Shown here in pieces: positions 37,451-45,452 of a DNA stretch of 64,000 nucleotides (positions within the stretch are counted from its first letter, which is position 1; the number at the start of each line of letters is the position of its first letter). Under the pieces are notes generated by a model that was given only the letters and a program-made list of their open reading frames with translations, ran no database searches and was not told the origin of the DNA. Made by a program: the position numbers and the translations under genes. This stretch comes from Desulfovibrio subterraneus. Its GTDB lineage: Bacteria > Desulfobacterota > Desulfovibrionia > Desulfovibrionales > Desulfovibrionaceae. The stretch covers positions 434,001 through 498,000 of the forward strand of contig NZ_BLVO01000012.1 in the NCBI RefSeq assembly GCF_013340285.1, given 5' to 3'.

Positions 37451-39067
37451 CTATTTTTTCTTGCGACCCTGCTTCTTTTTCAATTTTTCCTTTTTGCGGG
37501 CGTCGCGCTTTTTCTTCAGGTCGTCCTTGGAAGGACCCTGAGACGCTTCGCCATCGTCCATCCCGGGGAAACCGGGCATGCCGGGCATTCCAGGCATGCC
37601 GCCCATCCCGCCCATGCTCTGCATGGCCTGCATGGCATCCAGATTGGACATATCGGCCTTTGCCTTGCCGGGCAGGCCGCGCAGTTTGCCCATTCCGGGC
37701 AGATTCATCCCGGGAATGGTGGGCATGTTGGACATCTTGGGCATTTTGCCCATCTGTCCCTTTTTGCCGCCGCCACCCATCATCTGCTTCATCATCATTC
37801 GCATCTGCGAGAAGCTTTTGATGAGGTTGTCCACGTCCTGCACCTTCAGACCGCAGCCGCCTGCAATACGCTTTTTGCGGCTGACGTTGATGAGGTCGGG
37901 ATTGCGGCGTTCCTGATCCGTCATCGAGTTGATGATCGCCTCGATGCGGTTCATTTCCTTATCCGGCACGTTCAGGTCGCCGAGCTTTTCCTTCAGCGCA
38001 CCCATGCCGGGGATAAGTTTGAGAATCCCTTCCAGCGACCCGAGCTTGCGCATGCGGCGCATCTGGGTGCGGAAGTCCTCGAAGTCGAATTCGGCCTTCT
38101 GCATCTTGCGGGCCATGGCTTCGGCTTCTTCCTGCGATACCTCGGCCTGCGCTTTTTCAACGAGGGTGAGCACGTCACCCATGCCGAGGATGCGTCCGGC
38201 GATTCGGTCCGGATGGAAGACTTCAAGGTCGGAAATTTTTTCGCCCATACCGACAAACTTCACGGAAGTGCCGGTAACGGTCTTGATGGAAAGGGCTGCG
38301 CCGCCGCGGGCATCACCATCCATCTTGGTGAGCACGGCACCGGTGAGGCCGAGCTTGGCGTTGAACGCCTCGGCCACGGTAACGGCGTCCTGACCGGTCA
38401 TTGCGTCTGCAACAAAAAGGATTTCAGCCGGATTGAGCTTTTCCTTGATGTTGACCAGCTCGTTCATGAGCTGTTCGTCCACATGCAGACGGCCGGCGGT
38501 GTCGAGCAGTATCACATCGCACTGCTGTTCGCGCGCTTCCGCATAGGCAGCAACGGCGATATCCACAGGATTCATCTGCGTTGTGGATGCATACGCCGGA
38601 ATGCCTAACTGCTTCGCCAGCGTGTGCAGCTGGTCGATAGCAGCGGGGCGGTAGACGTCGGCGGGCACAAGGTAGGGCTTCAGCTTCTGCTTGCGCAGGA
38701 AGTTGGCCAGCTTGGCGGACGACGTTGTCTTACCGGACCCCTGCAGGCCCACCATCATGATGACATGGGGCTTTGCACCGCTCAGGTTCAGGCTCGTGGT
38801 GTCGCCGCCGAGCAGTTCCACCAGTTCGTCATGAACGATCTTGATGACCTGCTGCGCAGGGTTGACGCCTTTGAGCACCTCCTGACCAAGGCAACGCTCA
38901 CGGACACGGTCGGTGAAATCCTTCACCACCTTGAAGTTAACGTCCGCTTCCAGCAGGGCAAGGCGAACCTCGCGCAGGCCCTCCTGCACGTTTTCCTCGT
39001 TCAGGGTCTTTTGACCACTGAACTTTTTGAATACAGAATTCAGTCTGTCGGAAAGAGTCTCAAACAT
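37451..39067 (-). CDS. ffh: Ffh, signal recognition particle GTPase
   Basis: 538 residues. Binds 4.5S RNA and signal peptides, and docks with FtsY. N domain, then G domain with GLQGSGKTTSSAKLA (about 107), DTAGRLHVDEQL and TKMDGDARGGAALS, then the methionine-rich M domain. The tail is unusually Gly/Met/Pro-rich (GGMGGMPGMPGMPGFPG) and ends in a lysine-rich stretch, about 80 residues longer than E. coli Ffh. The start MFETLSDRLN fits the family. It heads the rpsP-rplS run on this strand. Confidence 0.97.
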   Translation of the reverse strand: MFETLSDRLNSVFKKFSGQKTLNEENVQEGLREVRLALLEADVNFKVVKDFTDRVRERCLGQEVLKGVNPAQQVIKIVHDELVELLGGDTTSLNLSGAKPHVIMMVGLQGSGKTTSSAKLANFLRKQKLKPYLVPADVYRPAAIDQLHTLAKQLGIPAYASTTQMNPVDIAVAAYAEAREQQCDVILLDTAGRLHVDEQLMNELVNIKEKLNPAEILFVADAMTGQDAVTVAEAFNAKLGLTGAVLTKMDGDARGGAALSIKTVTGTSVKFVGMGEKISDLEVFHPDRIAGRILGMGDVLTLVEKAQAEVSQEEAEAMARKMQKAEFDFEDFRTQMRRMRKLGSLEGILKLIPGMGALKEKLGDLNVPDKEMNRIEAIINSMTDQERRNPDLINVSRKKRIAGGCGLKVQDVDNLIKSFSQMRMMMKQMMGGGGKKGQMGKMPKMSNMPTIPGMNLPGMGKLRGLPGKAKADMSNLDAMQAMQSMGGMGGMPGMPGMPGFPGMDDGEASQGPSKDDLKKKRDARKKEKLKKKQGRKKK

Positions 39068-39211
39068 CAGCACTCCACGAGAAAGACATAAGAGCGAGAT
39101 CGGTAATCGAGTCCCGAAGGAAAGTCAAGGGTTCCGGTCCGCTTGTCAAGGGAAAGTTACAGGCGTTTTCAAAAAAAGCGTTGGTGACAACCGCCTGAAG
39201 TCATTCAAGGA

Positions 39212-39246
39212 AAACGGCGCATCGCTTGCGGGGATGCGCCGTTTGA
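39212..39246 (-). terminator. Terminator of the aminotransferase gene
   Basis: A 12-bp stem (AAACGGCGCATC / GATGCGCCGTTT) is followed on the minus strand by TTCCTT; it lies 35 bases past the aminotransferase stop. Confidence 0.8.
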
Positions 39247-39280
39247 ATGATGCACAAAATAACGCGTGAGTTTTTCGCCG

Positions 39281-40462
39281 CTAGCGGTTGGCCTTTCTGA
39301 AGCCTTCTGCCGCGCGTTCGATAACTTCTTCGCCCACGCAGAAGGTCAGGCGGAAGTAACCGGGGCCGCCAAAGCCCGTTCCGGGTACGGCGAGCACCTT
39401 TTCTTCCATCAGGCGCTGGCAGAACGCAACATCGTCTCCGCCGGGAGCCTTGGGGAAGAAGTAGAACGCCCCCTTGGGCATGAGGAAGTCGTATCCGGCT
39501 TCGGTGAGCACGCGGGCCATCACGTCACGGCGCTTTGCGTAGATGCCTGCATCCACCTGTGCAGTGAGGGCGGCCTTGAGCAGATGCTGGCCGATGACGG
39601 GCGGGTTCACGAAGCCGAGAATGCGGTTGGTGAGCATGAGTCCGGCCATGAGCTTGCCGCGTTCGGGCATGCGGGGCGAAAGACAAACATAGCCCACGCG
39701 CTCGCCTGCCAGCGACAGGTTCTTGGAGAACGAAGAAAGCACCACGGCGTAGTCATACAGGGGCAGTACGCTCGGCACTTCAACGCCGTCAAAGGCGAGG
39801 AAGCGGTAAGGCTCGTCGGAGATCAGGAATATCGGGCGGCCGTATTCCCTGCTCTTGGCATCCAGCAGGGCAGCGAGGGAAGTGATTTCTTCCTTGGTAT
39901 ACACCGCGCCGGTGGGGTTGTTGGGCGAGTTGATGATAACGCCGCGGGTTTTGGGCGTCATGGCGGCTTCAATGCTGTCGATATCCAGCTCGAAGGTGTC
40001 GGGCTTGGACTTGGCAGGCTTGAAGGTCACCTGATGGTTGGAGGTGTAGAAACCGTATTCCACGAAATAGGGGGCCACGCCCACCACCTCGTCACCGGGT
40101 TCCATCACCGCGCGGAAAAAGGCGTTCATGGCACCGGCAGCGCCGCAGGAGATGAGGCAGTCATCACCGGAGACTTCCACTCCCTGTTCCTTCTTCACGA
40201 GGTCGGCAATGATCTGGCGCGCCCACGGAAAACCGCCATTGGGCATGTAGCCGAAGGTGAAGGGCTCTTCGCACTTGTCGGCAAGGTCGCGCAGAATGTC
40301 GCCTACCAGTGCGGGGGCGGGCACGTCGGGGTTGCCGAGGCTGAAATCGCATACGGCATCCGCGCCATACTGTTTCTTCAGGGCGATGCCTGATTCGAAC
40401 ATCTTCCGGATCCATGAGGAGTTCTCGATGAAGCCGGAAACCTGCTGGGAGAGAAGTGTCAT
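39281..40462 (-). CDS. Pyridoxal-phosphate aminotransferase, class I/II
   Basis: 393 residues. Start at 40462 has an AGAGGT site; the open frame continues upstream through a tandem repeat, which is not expected to be coding. Fold type I aminotransferase with FSLGNPDVPAPA, INSPNNPTGAVYTKEEI, LISDEPYRFLAFDG and the PLP-lysine motif SSFSKNLSLAGERVGY (about residue 236). It resembles aspartate/aromatic aminotransferases; the exact substrate is not fixed by sequence. It is divergent from the met cluster and has its own terminator. Confidence 0.88.
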   Translation of the reverse strand: MTLLSQQVSGFIENSSWIRKMFESGIALKKQYGADAVCDFSLGNPDVPAPALVGDILRDLADKCEEPFTFGYMPNGGFPWARQIIADLVKKEQGVEVSGDDCLISCGAAGAMNAFFRAVMEPGDEVVGVAPYFVEYGFYTSNHQVTFKPAKSKPDTFELDIDSIEAAMTPKTRGVIINSPNNPTGAVYTKEEITSLAALLDAKSREYGRPIFLISDEPYRFLAFDGVEVPSVLPLYDYAVVLSSFSKNLSLAGERVGYVCLSPRMPERGKLMAGLMLTNRILGFVNPPVIGQHLLKAALTAQVDAGIYAKRRDVMARVLTEAGYDFLMPKGAFYFFPKAPGGDDVAFCQRLMEEKVLAVPGTGFGGPGYFRLTFCVGEEVIERAAEGFRKANR

Positions 40463-40563
40463 TGCAGTACCTCTGATTGGCTTGGGTGCCGGGAATGTTG
40501 CGTATGATGTGTCCGCAGCCCGTGATGCCGGACTCCGGATAGGTCTGGATAGGGCATGCTGGC

Positions 40564-40708
40564 GCGAATGTCCAGCCGCTGGCGTACGCGGCGTGAATCT
40601 GCAGCCAACCGCGAATGCGGGGTGAATGTCCGGCCAATCGCGAATGCGGGGTGAATGTCCGGCCAATCGCGAATGCGGGGTGAATGTCTAGCTGGCGTCT
40701 ATGCAGGG
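40564..40708 (+). repeat. Tandem 29-bp repeat, about four to five copies
   Basis: Copies at 40564-40592 (diverged), 40593-40621, 40622-40650, 40651-40679 and a decayed one to 40708. The two central copies are identical; the unit starts GTGAATGTCCGGCCAATCGC and ends GAATGCGGG. It lies between the divergent aminotransferase and the SAM riboswitch. There are no spacers, so it is not CRISPR. Confidence 0.9.
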
Positions 40709-40854
40709 GGGGGGCGCGGCGCGGCCAGTCGCCATACGCAGTGCGCCGTTGTGAGGGACTCTCTCCGGATGCGGGGCGTACACTGCTGGTACGGCTTTCG
40801 GTTCAGTGGCGGGAGTTTTCTTGGCTGTTCTGCTTGACGGCGATCGTCGGGCGT

Positions 40855-40976
40855 CTTATCAGGATCAAAGATCATTAAGAAGGCGTGAGAGACCTGGCTC
40901 GCAGACCGCCTAGCAACCTGAATCCGACATTTGGTCAAGGTGCTACTGCCAGCCCGCACAGCGGGACCGATGAGGT
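40855..40976 (+). promoter_or_regulatory. SAM riboswitch (SAM-I clan, variant)
   Basis: Core features of the SAM-I clan are present in order. P1 5' strand CTTATC (40855-40860) pairs with GATGAG (40969-40974). P2 is built on AGGCG/CGCCT and CTGGC/GCCTAG. The conserved GCAACC follows (40913-40918), then P3 ACCT/AGGT. A GGTC can form the pseudoknot with GACC of the P2 loop. Then AAGGTGCTA and a P4 hairpin CCCGC/GCGGG. Unusual: an extra small stem GATC-AAA-GATC lies between P1 and P2, so the subclass (SAM-I versus a SAM-I/IV variant) is open. GAGGT, the ribosome site of the 55-codon gene, overlaps the P1 3' strand, so SAM binding should block its translation. Confidence 0.82.
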
Positions 40977-40985
40977 AACAATACT

Positions 40986-41153
40986 ATGATCACCATTACC
41001 CTCGCCATACAGACCATCATAGCCATAGGCCTCGCCTGTGGTCTTGCCGCCATGATCCTTCGCGCGGTTCGTCCCGAACCCCGCCTTGTGCCCGTCCGTG
41101 TTTCCGACTGTACCCGTGGTCGGCGAATGCGGTCAGGGCATCGCCCTCGCTAG
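40986..41153 (+). CDS. Small membrane peptide under the SAM riboswitch
   Basis: 55 codons from ATG (40986) to TAG. It has a single hydrophobic segment (ITLAIQTIIAIGLACGLAAM, residues 4-23) and a very basic C-terminal half with ten arginines. The ribosome site GAGGT is 9 bases upstream, inside the last helix of the riboswitch. A hairpin follows the stop, and metX begins 225 bases later. No family recognised. It may be a real membrane peptide tied to methionine metabolism or uptake, or a leader peptide whose translation affects the hairpin downstream. Its existence as a protein is inference from start site, position and composition. Confidence 0.6.
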   Translation: MITITLAIQTIIAIGLACGLAAMILRAVRPEPRLVPVRVSDCTRGRRMRSGHRPR

Positions 41154-41154
41154 T

Positions 41155-41178
41155 GAGCAGGCCCTGAAGGGCTTACTC
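41155..41178 (+). terminator. Hairpin after the small membrane peptide, before metX
   Basis: GAGCAGGCCC / GGGCTTACTC pairs over 10 positions with one mismatch and one G-T, loop TGAA, followed by TCTTTCTGTT. It could be an intrinsic terminator or attenuator between the riboswitch unit and metX. Its left arm begins right after the stop codon of the peptide, so ribosome movement could affect folding. Confidence 0.5.
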
Positions 41179-41377
41179 TCTTTCTGTTGCTACCCGTAAA
41201 TATAATGCTTCACTAAATATAATGCTTCACTGGTGCAGCGCGGCCCGTTTTCTGCCATGCTGTAACCAGTGTGCTTTCGTGCAACGCATCTACCGTATTC
41301 TGCGGTGTTGCCGTGTCATATCCTCCCTCCAGCGAGGGCGGACGTGCGCGGCTCTCTGCGGATGCAGAGGTATACGT

Positions 41378-42517
41378 ATGACGCAATCCAATTCTTCCGG
41401 GGCGGAAACCGCAGCCAACGGGGCAAGCCTGTTCACCCTGCCTGAGCCGCTTGTTTTCAGAAGCGGGGCGGAGCTTGCCGGTGTGCAGCTTGCCTATGAA
41501 ACCTTCGGCACGCTGGCATCCGACAAAAGCAATGCCGTGCTCATCTGTCACGCCCTGACAGGCGACTCGCATGTGGCGGCTTCAACTCGCGACGGGCAGG
41601 AAAAGCCCGGCTGGTGGGACGAGTATGTCGGCCCCGGCAAGCCCGTGGATACGAACCGGTTCTTTGTCATCTGCTCCAACATTCTTGGCAGCTGTTACGG
41701 TTCCACCGGACCGGCGAGTCTGAATCCGGCCACGGGTGAACCGTACGGGCTGGATTTTCCTGTGGTCACCATTACCGACATGGTCCGGGCGCAGCGTGAG
41801 TTGGTGCGGCATTTCGGTATTACCCGCTTGTGCGCGGTTCTCGGCGGTTCGCTTGGGGGCATGCAGGTGCTGGAGTGGGCGGCGCGGTATCCTGAAATGG
41901 TTGCCGCGGCTGTTCCCATTGCCACGACCACGCGGCACTCGGCGCAGGCCATCGCCTTTAACGAGGTGGCCCGGCAGTCTGTCATCTCCGACCCCAACTG
42001 GAAGCAGGGCGGGTATTACGGCGGTCCCGCGCCGGATCTCGGCCTCGCCGTGGCGCGCATGATAGGCCACATCACCTATCTTTCCGATGAATCCATGCAC
42101 GTGAAGTTCGGCCGCAACCTGCAGAACAGGGAGCATCTGTCCTTCAACTTCGAAACGGATTTTCAGGTGGAAAGCTATCTGCATCATCAGGGCCGCAAGT
42201 TTGTGCAGCGCTTCGACGCCAACTCCTTTCTATATGTCACCAAGGCGGCAGATTACTTCGACCTGGAGCTGGAAAAGCCGGAAAGCTACGCAGCGCAGGC
42301 CTTTGCCGCATCCGACACGCGTTTTCTGGTCATCTCCTTCACCTCGGACTGGCTGTACCCCAGCTATCAGTCCAAGGGGCTGGTCGCGCATTTGCAGCGG
42401 ACAGGCAGGGACGTAAGCTTCTGCGACATCACGGAGAAATGGGGACACGATGCCTTTCTGCTTCCCAACAACCATTTTGCCGATATTCTGGGAGGGTTCT
42501 TCCGCCATGTCCGCTAA
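41378..42517 (+). CDS. metX: Homoserine O-acetyltransferase
   Basis: 379 residues; ATG at 41378 has AGAGGT upstream. An alpha/beta-hydrolase-fold enzyme that activates homoserine with acetyl-CoA, the first step of methionine branch synthesis. Nucleophile motif GGSLGGMQVLEWA (Ser about 151), the Asp in SFTSDWLYPSY and the His in EKWGHDAFLL complete the triad. Overlaps metW by 11 bases. It is downstream of a SAM riboswitch and is expected to be repressed by SAM. Confidence 0.95.
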   Translation: MTQSNSSGAETAANGASLFTLPEPLVFRSGAELAGVQLAYETFGTLASDKSNAVLICHALTGDSHVAASTRDGQEKPGWWDEYVGPGKPVDTNRFFVICSNILGSCYGSTGPASLNPATGEPYGLDFPVVTITDMVRAQRELVRHFGITRLCAVLGGSLGGMQVLEWAARYPEMVAAAVPIATTTRHSAQAIAFNEVARQSVISDPNWKQGGYYGGPAPDLGLAVARMIGHITYLSDESMHVKFGRNLQNREHLSFNFETDFQVESYLHHQGRKFVQRFDANSFLYVTKAADYFDLELEKPESYAAQAFAASDTRFLVISFTSDWLYPSYQSKGLVAHLQRTGRDVSFCDITEKWGHDAFLLPNNHFADILGGFFRHVR

Positions 42518-43160
42518 CCAGACAGATACCTCCCGTGGCGCGCGGCCATCTGACCGGCCGCTCCGTTTCGACCAGCAGGTCATCGCCTCGTGGATTGAGC
42601 CGGAAAGCCGCGTGCTTGACCTCGGCTGCGGAGACGGCCAGCTGCTCGGCCATCTCGTGCGCGACAAGCGCGTATTCGGCACGGGCATTGAACTTTCAGA
42701 AGCCCGCGTGGCCCAGTGCATAGGGCAGGGACTTTCCGTGGTGCACGGCAACGTGAACGAGGAATTGCCCAACTATCCCGACAAGGCGTTCGACTATGTC
42801 ATCGTCAGCCAGACGCTGCAGCAGGTGCACCGGCCCACCAGAATGCTGAAGCAGCTCCTGCGTGTGGGGCGGTTCGGCATCGTGAGCTTTCCCAACTTCG
42901 GGTACTGGAAGGTGCGCCTGCAGGCCATATTCGGCGGCCGCGCTCCAAAGACCCGCGAACTGCCTTATGAATGGTACGACACCCCCAACATCCGTGTGCT
43001 GACCCTGAACGATTTTCATAATTACGGAGCCGAGATTCCCTTCCGCATCATGCGGCAGGAGGCCGTGACCATGCCAGCCGGAGATCAGTATCCGAAGCAT
43101 GTGAGTCTGCTGCCCAACCTTCGCGCATCGTACGGCATATTCATGATTGAAGGGCGCTGA
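42507..43160 (+). CDS. metW: MetW, methionine biosynthesis methyltransferase-fold protein
   Basis: 217 residues. The ATG lies 11 bases inside the end of metX, with a GGGAGG site. SAM-type methyltransferase fold: RVLDLGCGDGQLLGHLV, GTGIELSEARVAQ, DYVIVSQTLQQVHRPTRMLKQLLRVG. MetW is a regular partner of MetX and is thought to help its activity; its own reaction is unsettled. About 20 residues of N-terminal extra sequence precede the family core. Confidence 0.93.
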   Translation: MSANQTDTSRGARPSDRPLRFDQQVIASWIEPESRVLDLGCGDGQLLGHLVRDKRVFGTGIELSEARVAQCIGQGLSVVHGNVNEELPNYPDKAFDYVIVSQTLQQVHRPTRMLKQLLRVGRFGIVSFPNFGYWKVRLQAIFGGRAPKTRELPYEWYDTPNIRVLTLNDFHNYGAEIPFRIMRQEAVTMPAGDQYPKHVSLLPNLRASYGIFMIEGR

Positions 43161-43226
43161 CCGGAAATCCGGCCCCGATAATCACGAGAAACTGCATCCA
43201 TTACAGATAACACCATGGAGACCACC

Positions 43227-44525
43227 ATGACCGCATCATACCGTTTCGAGACCAAGGCCCTGCATGCAGGCTTTTCCAAGGATCAGAGCAACGCCCGCGC
43301 CATTCCGGTGCACCGTACGGCGGCTTATCTGTTCAACAACACGGAGCATGCCGCTAACCTGTTTGCGCTGAAGGAACTGGGCAATATCTATACCCGACTG
43401 GGCAACCCCACGCAGGATGCGCTGGAGCAGCGCATTGCCGCGCTGGAGGGGGGAGCCGCCGCTGTGGCGCTTGCTTCCGGTACCACGGCCATTCATTACA
43501 CCGTGCTGAATATCTGCCGGAAAGGTGATGAAATCGTTTCTTCATCCAACCTGTACGGCGGCACCTACACCATGTTCGATGCCATTCTGCCGGATCAGGG
43601 CATCACCACCCGTTTTGCGGACTTCACCAATCCTGACGACATTCGCGCCAAGATTACGCCGAACACCCGCATGCTGTTCACCGAGGTGATCGGTAATCCT
43701 TCTCTGGATGTGGTCAATCTGCGTGCTGTGGCCAAGGTTGCGGAAGAATTTCATCTGCCGCTGGTGGTGGATTCCACCTTCACGCCCCCCAGCCTGTTCC
43801 GTCCGCTGGAGCATGGTGCGCATGTGGTGGTGCATTCGCTGACCAAATGGATTGGCGGGCATGGCACAGGGATTGGCGGCATCGTGGTCGATGGCGGTAA
43901 CTTCGACTGGACCGATCCGAAGTTCGCACTGTTTAACGAGCCTGATCCTTCCTACCACGGAATACGCTATGCCCATGATCTCGGGCCGCTGAACCCCGTA
44001 GCGTTTGCCCTGCGTCTGCGCCTTGTGCCGCTGCGCAATCTCGGTGGCTGCATCAGCCCGGACAACTGCTGGATATTCCTGCAGGGGCTGGAAACCCTGA
44101 GCCTGCGTATGGAACGGCACTGCGAAAACGCCCAGCGCGTGGCCGAGTATCTGCAGCAGCATGCGCATGTGGCGTGGGTGCGGTATGCCGGTCTTGCAGG
44201 CGATCCTTCGCATGCGGCGGCGCGGGAGCAATTCACAGGCGGATACGGGGGCATGGTCGTATTCGGGATAAAGGGCGCATCGGGCAACGGTGCGGAGGCG
44301 GGGGCGAAGTTCATAGACAGCCTCAAACTTGTTTCGCACCTCGCTAACGTGGGAGATGCCAAGAGTCTGGCCATTCATCCCGCCTCTACCACGCATTCGC
44401 AATTGACTGAAGAGCAGCAGCGTGCAGGTGGCATTACCCCGGATTTGATTCGCTTCTCCGTAGGCATCGAGCATATTGATGATATTCTGGAAGATGTAGG
44501 GCAGGCGTTGGAGAAGGCTTGTTAG
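43227..44525 (+). CDS. metY: O-acetylhomoserine sulfhydrylase
   Basis: 432 residues. PLP enzyme of the Cys/Met metabolism family that makes homocysteine from O-acetylhomoserine and sulfide, fitting a sulfide-producing organism. Motifs: RLGNPTQDALEQRIAALEGG, the PLP-lysine region HSLTKWIGGHGTGIGG (about residue 210) and TTHSQLTEEQQ. The ATG at 43227 has GGAG at good distance; an ATG 12 bases earlier does not. It lies 66 bases after metW and completes the metX-metW-metY operon. Confidence 0.94.
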   Translation: MTASYRFETKALHAGFSKDQSNARAIPVHRTAAYLFNNTEHAANLFALKELGNIYTRLGNPTQDALEQRIAALEGGAAAVALASGTTAIHYTVLNICRKGDEIVSSSNLYGGTYTMFDAILPDQGITTRFADFTNPDDIRAKITPNTRMLFTEVIGNPSLDVVNLRAVAKVAEEFHLPLVVDSTFTPPSLFRPLEHGAHVVVHSLTKWIGGHGTGIGGIVVDGGNFDWTDPKFALFNEPDPSYHGIRYAHDLGPLNPVAFALRLRLVPLRNLGGCISPDNCWIFLQGLETLSLRMERHCENAQRVAEYLQQHAHVAWVRYAGLAGDPSHAAAREQFTGGYGGMVVFGIKGASGNGAEAGAKFIDSLKLVSHLANVGDAKSLAIHPASTTHSQLTEEQQRAGGITPDLIRFSVGIEHIDDILEDVGQALEKAC

Positions 44526-45137
44526 GGAGGTGGTGAAGGGGGAGTGTTTATCCTTTCATCGATTCAATGGAATCTTATCTAATGTATCCTTTTGCTGCCT
44601 TCAGCAGGACCAGAGGGGGCCTCAGCCGGGGCGTGCCGCCCCTTAGCAAGACCCCCTCTGGACTCCCCCTGCCTCGCCCCTGCGATTCGTTGTCTGATCA
44701 TTCTCTTCCGCCGTGGAAGCGAAGCGCTTCCAATCGGCCTGTAGTTTTGTAGGAATTAAGGCACAGCTTACCTCGATAGCATGCAAAGCGTTGGCGCTAG
44801 AGCATATGATTTGGTTTGGTAAAGAGAAATGCCAACCGGCATGCCGAAGCCCTTTGCTGTCGAGGCCATGGGTGGTGTGATGAACGCAAGCTTTCATCCG
44901 AGACAGTTGCAAAGGGTGAAGGTGAGTAGAGTGACAGTCAGCGGAAGACTATACCTAAGGCACGGCCTTTCATGAGCAAAAAAGCGCGGGGGGAGTGGAG
45001 AGGGGGCCGCGCGCTGGCGGCCCCGCTCTCCCTGCCAGAGGCAACAACGGGCATTACTTGGCAAGACTTAATATAGTCGGTGAAAGGCTTAACAAGATAG
45101 AACTCGCAGCAAGCAGATTCCATTCAATTCTGTAGAT
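44526..45137. other. Intergenic region after metY
   Basis: About 610 bases. It contains a large GC palindromic element (44610-44661). The rest is AT-richer and has no credible frame with a ribosome site. The terminator at 45141-45172 could end a non-coding transcript from this area, but no promoter was fixed. Confidence 0.45.
44610..44661. repeat. Nested palindromic repeat element
   Basis: Outer arms CCAGAGGGGG (44610-44619) and CCCCCTCTGG (44652-44661) enclose an inner hairpin GGGGCG/CGCCCC (44628-44642). The GGGGC core and the CCCCnnnGGGG style match the hairpin cluster at 28722-28973, suggesting the same dispersed repeat family. Confidence 0.7.
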
Positions 45138-45140
45138 AAA

Positions 45141-45172
45141 AAAAGCCCCCGATGCTTCCATCGGGGGCTTTT
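45141..45172. terminator. Bidirectional terminator
   Basis: AAAAGCCCCCGATG / CATCGGGGGCTTTT forms a 14-bp stem with loop CTTC, with A- and T-runs on both sides. It ends the minus-strand gene at 45192 and could serve the met operon. Confidence 0.9.
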
Positions 45173-45191
45173 CTTTCATCTTCAAACCACT

Positions 45192-45452
45192 CTAGAAGAG
45201 CGGTTCGGCTTCCATCTTCAACCGATTCAACCGAATTTGCGCAAACTGCATCTGCACTTGCATCATATTCTTTTCCTGACGGTTGGCGTGAATCTCGTTG
45301 GCGAAGAATATGCCGTTCTTCGGATCTTCCGCCTCGAAGAGACGCTTCTGCTTTTCATCCAGCATTTTCAGTTCCTGCTGGTAGGTTGCAACAAGCTCCT
45401 GGAGGGCCGGAATGCTATTGGGCAATGATTCTGCGTCGCTTGGGCTGGTCAC
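45192..45452 (-). CDS. Small coiled-coil protein of unknown function
   Basis: 86 residues, rich in Gln, Glu, Met and Lys, with a long predicted helix (LQELVATYQQELKMLDEKQK onward, about residues 18-80) and no signal or membrane segment. The ATG lies 38 bases inside the end of the EPSP-synthase-like gene, indicating translational coupling. The last residues (MEAEPLF) precede a strong terminator. No family recognised. Position suggests it acts with the upstream gene or as a structural small protein. Confidence 0.7.
   Translation of the reverse strand: MTSPSDAESLPNSIPALQELVATYQQELKMLDEKQKRLFEAEDPKNGIFFANEIHANRQEKNMMQVQMQFAQIRLNRLKMEAEPLF

Noticed and set aside
40564-40708. Possible CRISPR array
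   Set aside because: The 29-bp units are directly adjacent with no unique spacers, and no cas genes are nearby. It is a simple tandem repeat.
44643-44912. An 89-codon minus-strand frame after metY
   Set aside because: It runs through the palindromic element, has no ribosome site and resembles no protein.
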